A stretch of DNA of 64,000 bases, taken from contig NZ_FMAD01000008.1 of assembly GCF_900094595.1 (NCBI RefSeq), positions 62,001 through 126,000 on the forward strand, given 5' to 3'. The stretch comes from Cupriavidus alkaliphilus (GTDB taxonomy: Bacteria; Pseudomonadota; Gammaproteobacteria; Burkholderiales; Burkholderiaceae). This document shows, piece by piece, positions 63,325 through 64,000 of this stretch. Under the pieces are notes generated by a model. The model saw nothing but the letters and a program-made list of their open reading frames with translations. It was not told the origin of the DNA and did no database searches. The position numbers and the translations under genes are program-made. The first letter of the stretch is position 1. Each line of letters opens with the position of its first letter.

Positions 63325-64000
63325 ATGATCGAACAACCCTATCCGTCGTCCGCGGCGGAGGCCGATCCCGCACGCCCCCACGTCCCCCATGTTCCGGAAG
63401 TCAAAGGCCGGCTCGACGCGTTCTTCGAGATCACCGCGCGCGGCAGCACCCAGCGCCAGGAAGTGGTGGCCGGCGTCACCACCTTCATGGCCATGGTCTA
63501 CGCCGTCTTCGTCGTGCCGGGCATGCTCGGCAAGGCCGGCTTCGACACCAGCGCGGTCTTTGTCGCGGTGTGCCTGACCACGGCCTTCGGCTCGCTGCTG
63601 ATGGGCCTGTGGGCCAAGCTGCCGATCGCCATCGGCTGCGCCATCTCGCTGACCGCGTTCATGGCCTTCGGCCTGGTGCTGGGCCAGGGCCTGTCGCCGG
63701 CGGTCGCGCTCGGCGCGGTGTTCCTGATGGGCCTGATCTTCACCGCGATCTCGGTCACCGGCGTGCGCAGCTGGATCCTGCGCAACCTGCCGGCCGGCGT
63801 GGCGCACGGCACCGGCATCGGCATCGGCCTGTTCCTGCTGCTGATCGCCTCGAATGAAGTCGGGCTGGTGGTCAAGAACACGCATGCCGGCCTGCCGGTG
63901 GCGCTGGGCAAGATCACCTCGTTCCCGGTGGTGATGTCGGTGCTGGGCCTGGCCGCGATCTTCGGGCTGGAGCGCCGCAAGGTGCCGGGCGGGATCCTGC
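63325..64000 (+). CDS. NCS2-family purine permease (AzgA-type), 5' part
   Basis: 225 codons before the window ends; no stop. ATG 63325 is preceded by AAGGAG. The N-terminus is soluble (about 45 residues), then helices begin: [25 protein letters not shown], the AzgA/GhxP opening, and [21 protein letters not shown] and [14 protein letters not shown] segments. Imports guanine or hypoxanthine by proton symport in known members. The frame differs from the shorter open frames that overlap it. Confidence 0.9.
   Translation, partial: MIEQPYPSSAAEADPARPHVPHVPEVKGRLDAFFEITARGSTQRQEVVAGVTTFMAMVYAVFVVPGMLGKAGFDTSAVFVAVCLTTAFGSLLMGLWAKLPIAIGCAISLTAFMAFGLVLGQGLSPAVALGAVFLMGLIFTAISVTGVRSWILRNLPAGVAHGTGIGIGLFLLLIASNEVGLVVKNTHAGLPVALGKITSFPVVMSVLGLAAIFGLERRKVPGGIL

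Noticed and set aside
63165..63857. 230-codon plus-strand frame at the right end
   Set aside because: Different frame from the NCS2 permease that starts at 63325 with AAGGAG and membrane segments; it is a shadow.
1..64000. Prophage, integrative element or transposon
   Set aside because: No integrase, transposase, phage structural gene, tRNA-associated direct repeats or abrupt base-composition change was found, apart from AT-rich patches near 27350-28000.

Overview
The window is GC-rich, densely coded DNA of a kind typical of Burkholderiales. The gene set (copABCD/copRS, a full pel cluster, hpnD-shc-hpnG, tauD-ABC, clsB/ybhN, many orphan regulators) and codon use suggest a Cupriavidus or Ralstonia relative. 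This assignment rests on protein content only and no marker gene confirms it. I see no rRNA, tRNA, CRISPR array, transposase, integrase or phage gene. Both ends cut through genes: a type I secretion ABC transporter on the left and an NCS2 purine permease on the right.

Layout. 1-2251: end of a type I secretion ABC exporter and its HlyD-type adaptor. 2282-8959: copper resistance, copABCD on the minus strand and copRS divergent from it. 9151-14000: a minus-strand three-gene signalling set (response regulator, secreted LysM-FecR protein, CHASE2 histidine kinase). 14229-27335: pelABCDEFG in order on the minus strand. 27336-28255: the largest non-coding stretch, then a cspA-type cold-shock gene. 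28681-32382: hopanoid genes hpnD-shc-hpnG with an extended -10 promoter. 32541-38349: an Hsp70-like protein, a CoA-transferase plus citryl-CoA-lyase-like pair behind a perfect palindrome, a diguanylate cyclase and an IclR regulator. 38765-40313: small or unassigned genes and a methyltransferase. 40375-49535: sulfur themed (tauD-ABC-like, metY, metQ-like), interrupted by ybhN/clsB. 49653-54916: an SDR, a LysR regulator and a three-gene 2-oxoacid dehydrogenase (E1 alpha, E1 beta, E2) without E3. 55208-64000: RHH protein, SulP transporter, UspA, 1-Cys peroxiredoxin, CheV, a MoaD-like/BNR-repeat pair, small proteins, a GNAT-like protein and the permease.

How parts may work together. The left third looks like a surface and biofilm island: protein secretion, Pel polysaccharide with a PelD that keeps c-di-GMP-binding residues, and an envelope-sensing set directly downstream of pel. 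Copper defence sits between them. Convergent gene ends carry copies of one dispersed palindrome family (core CCCTCTCCCGC-nn-GCGGGAGAGGG) that is confined to intergenic DNA.

The strongest candidates for something not well described are the LysM-FecR/CHASE2-kinase/regulator set beside pel, the CoA-transferase/lyase pair with its 19-bp palindrome, the MoaD-like/BNR pair, and a 24-residue membrane peptide with a strong ribosome binding site. All functional calls come from reading motifs by eye; no database search was run.
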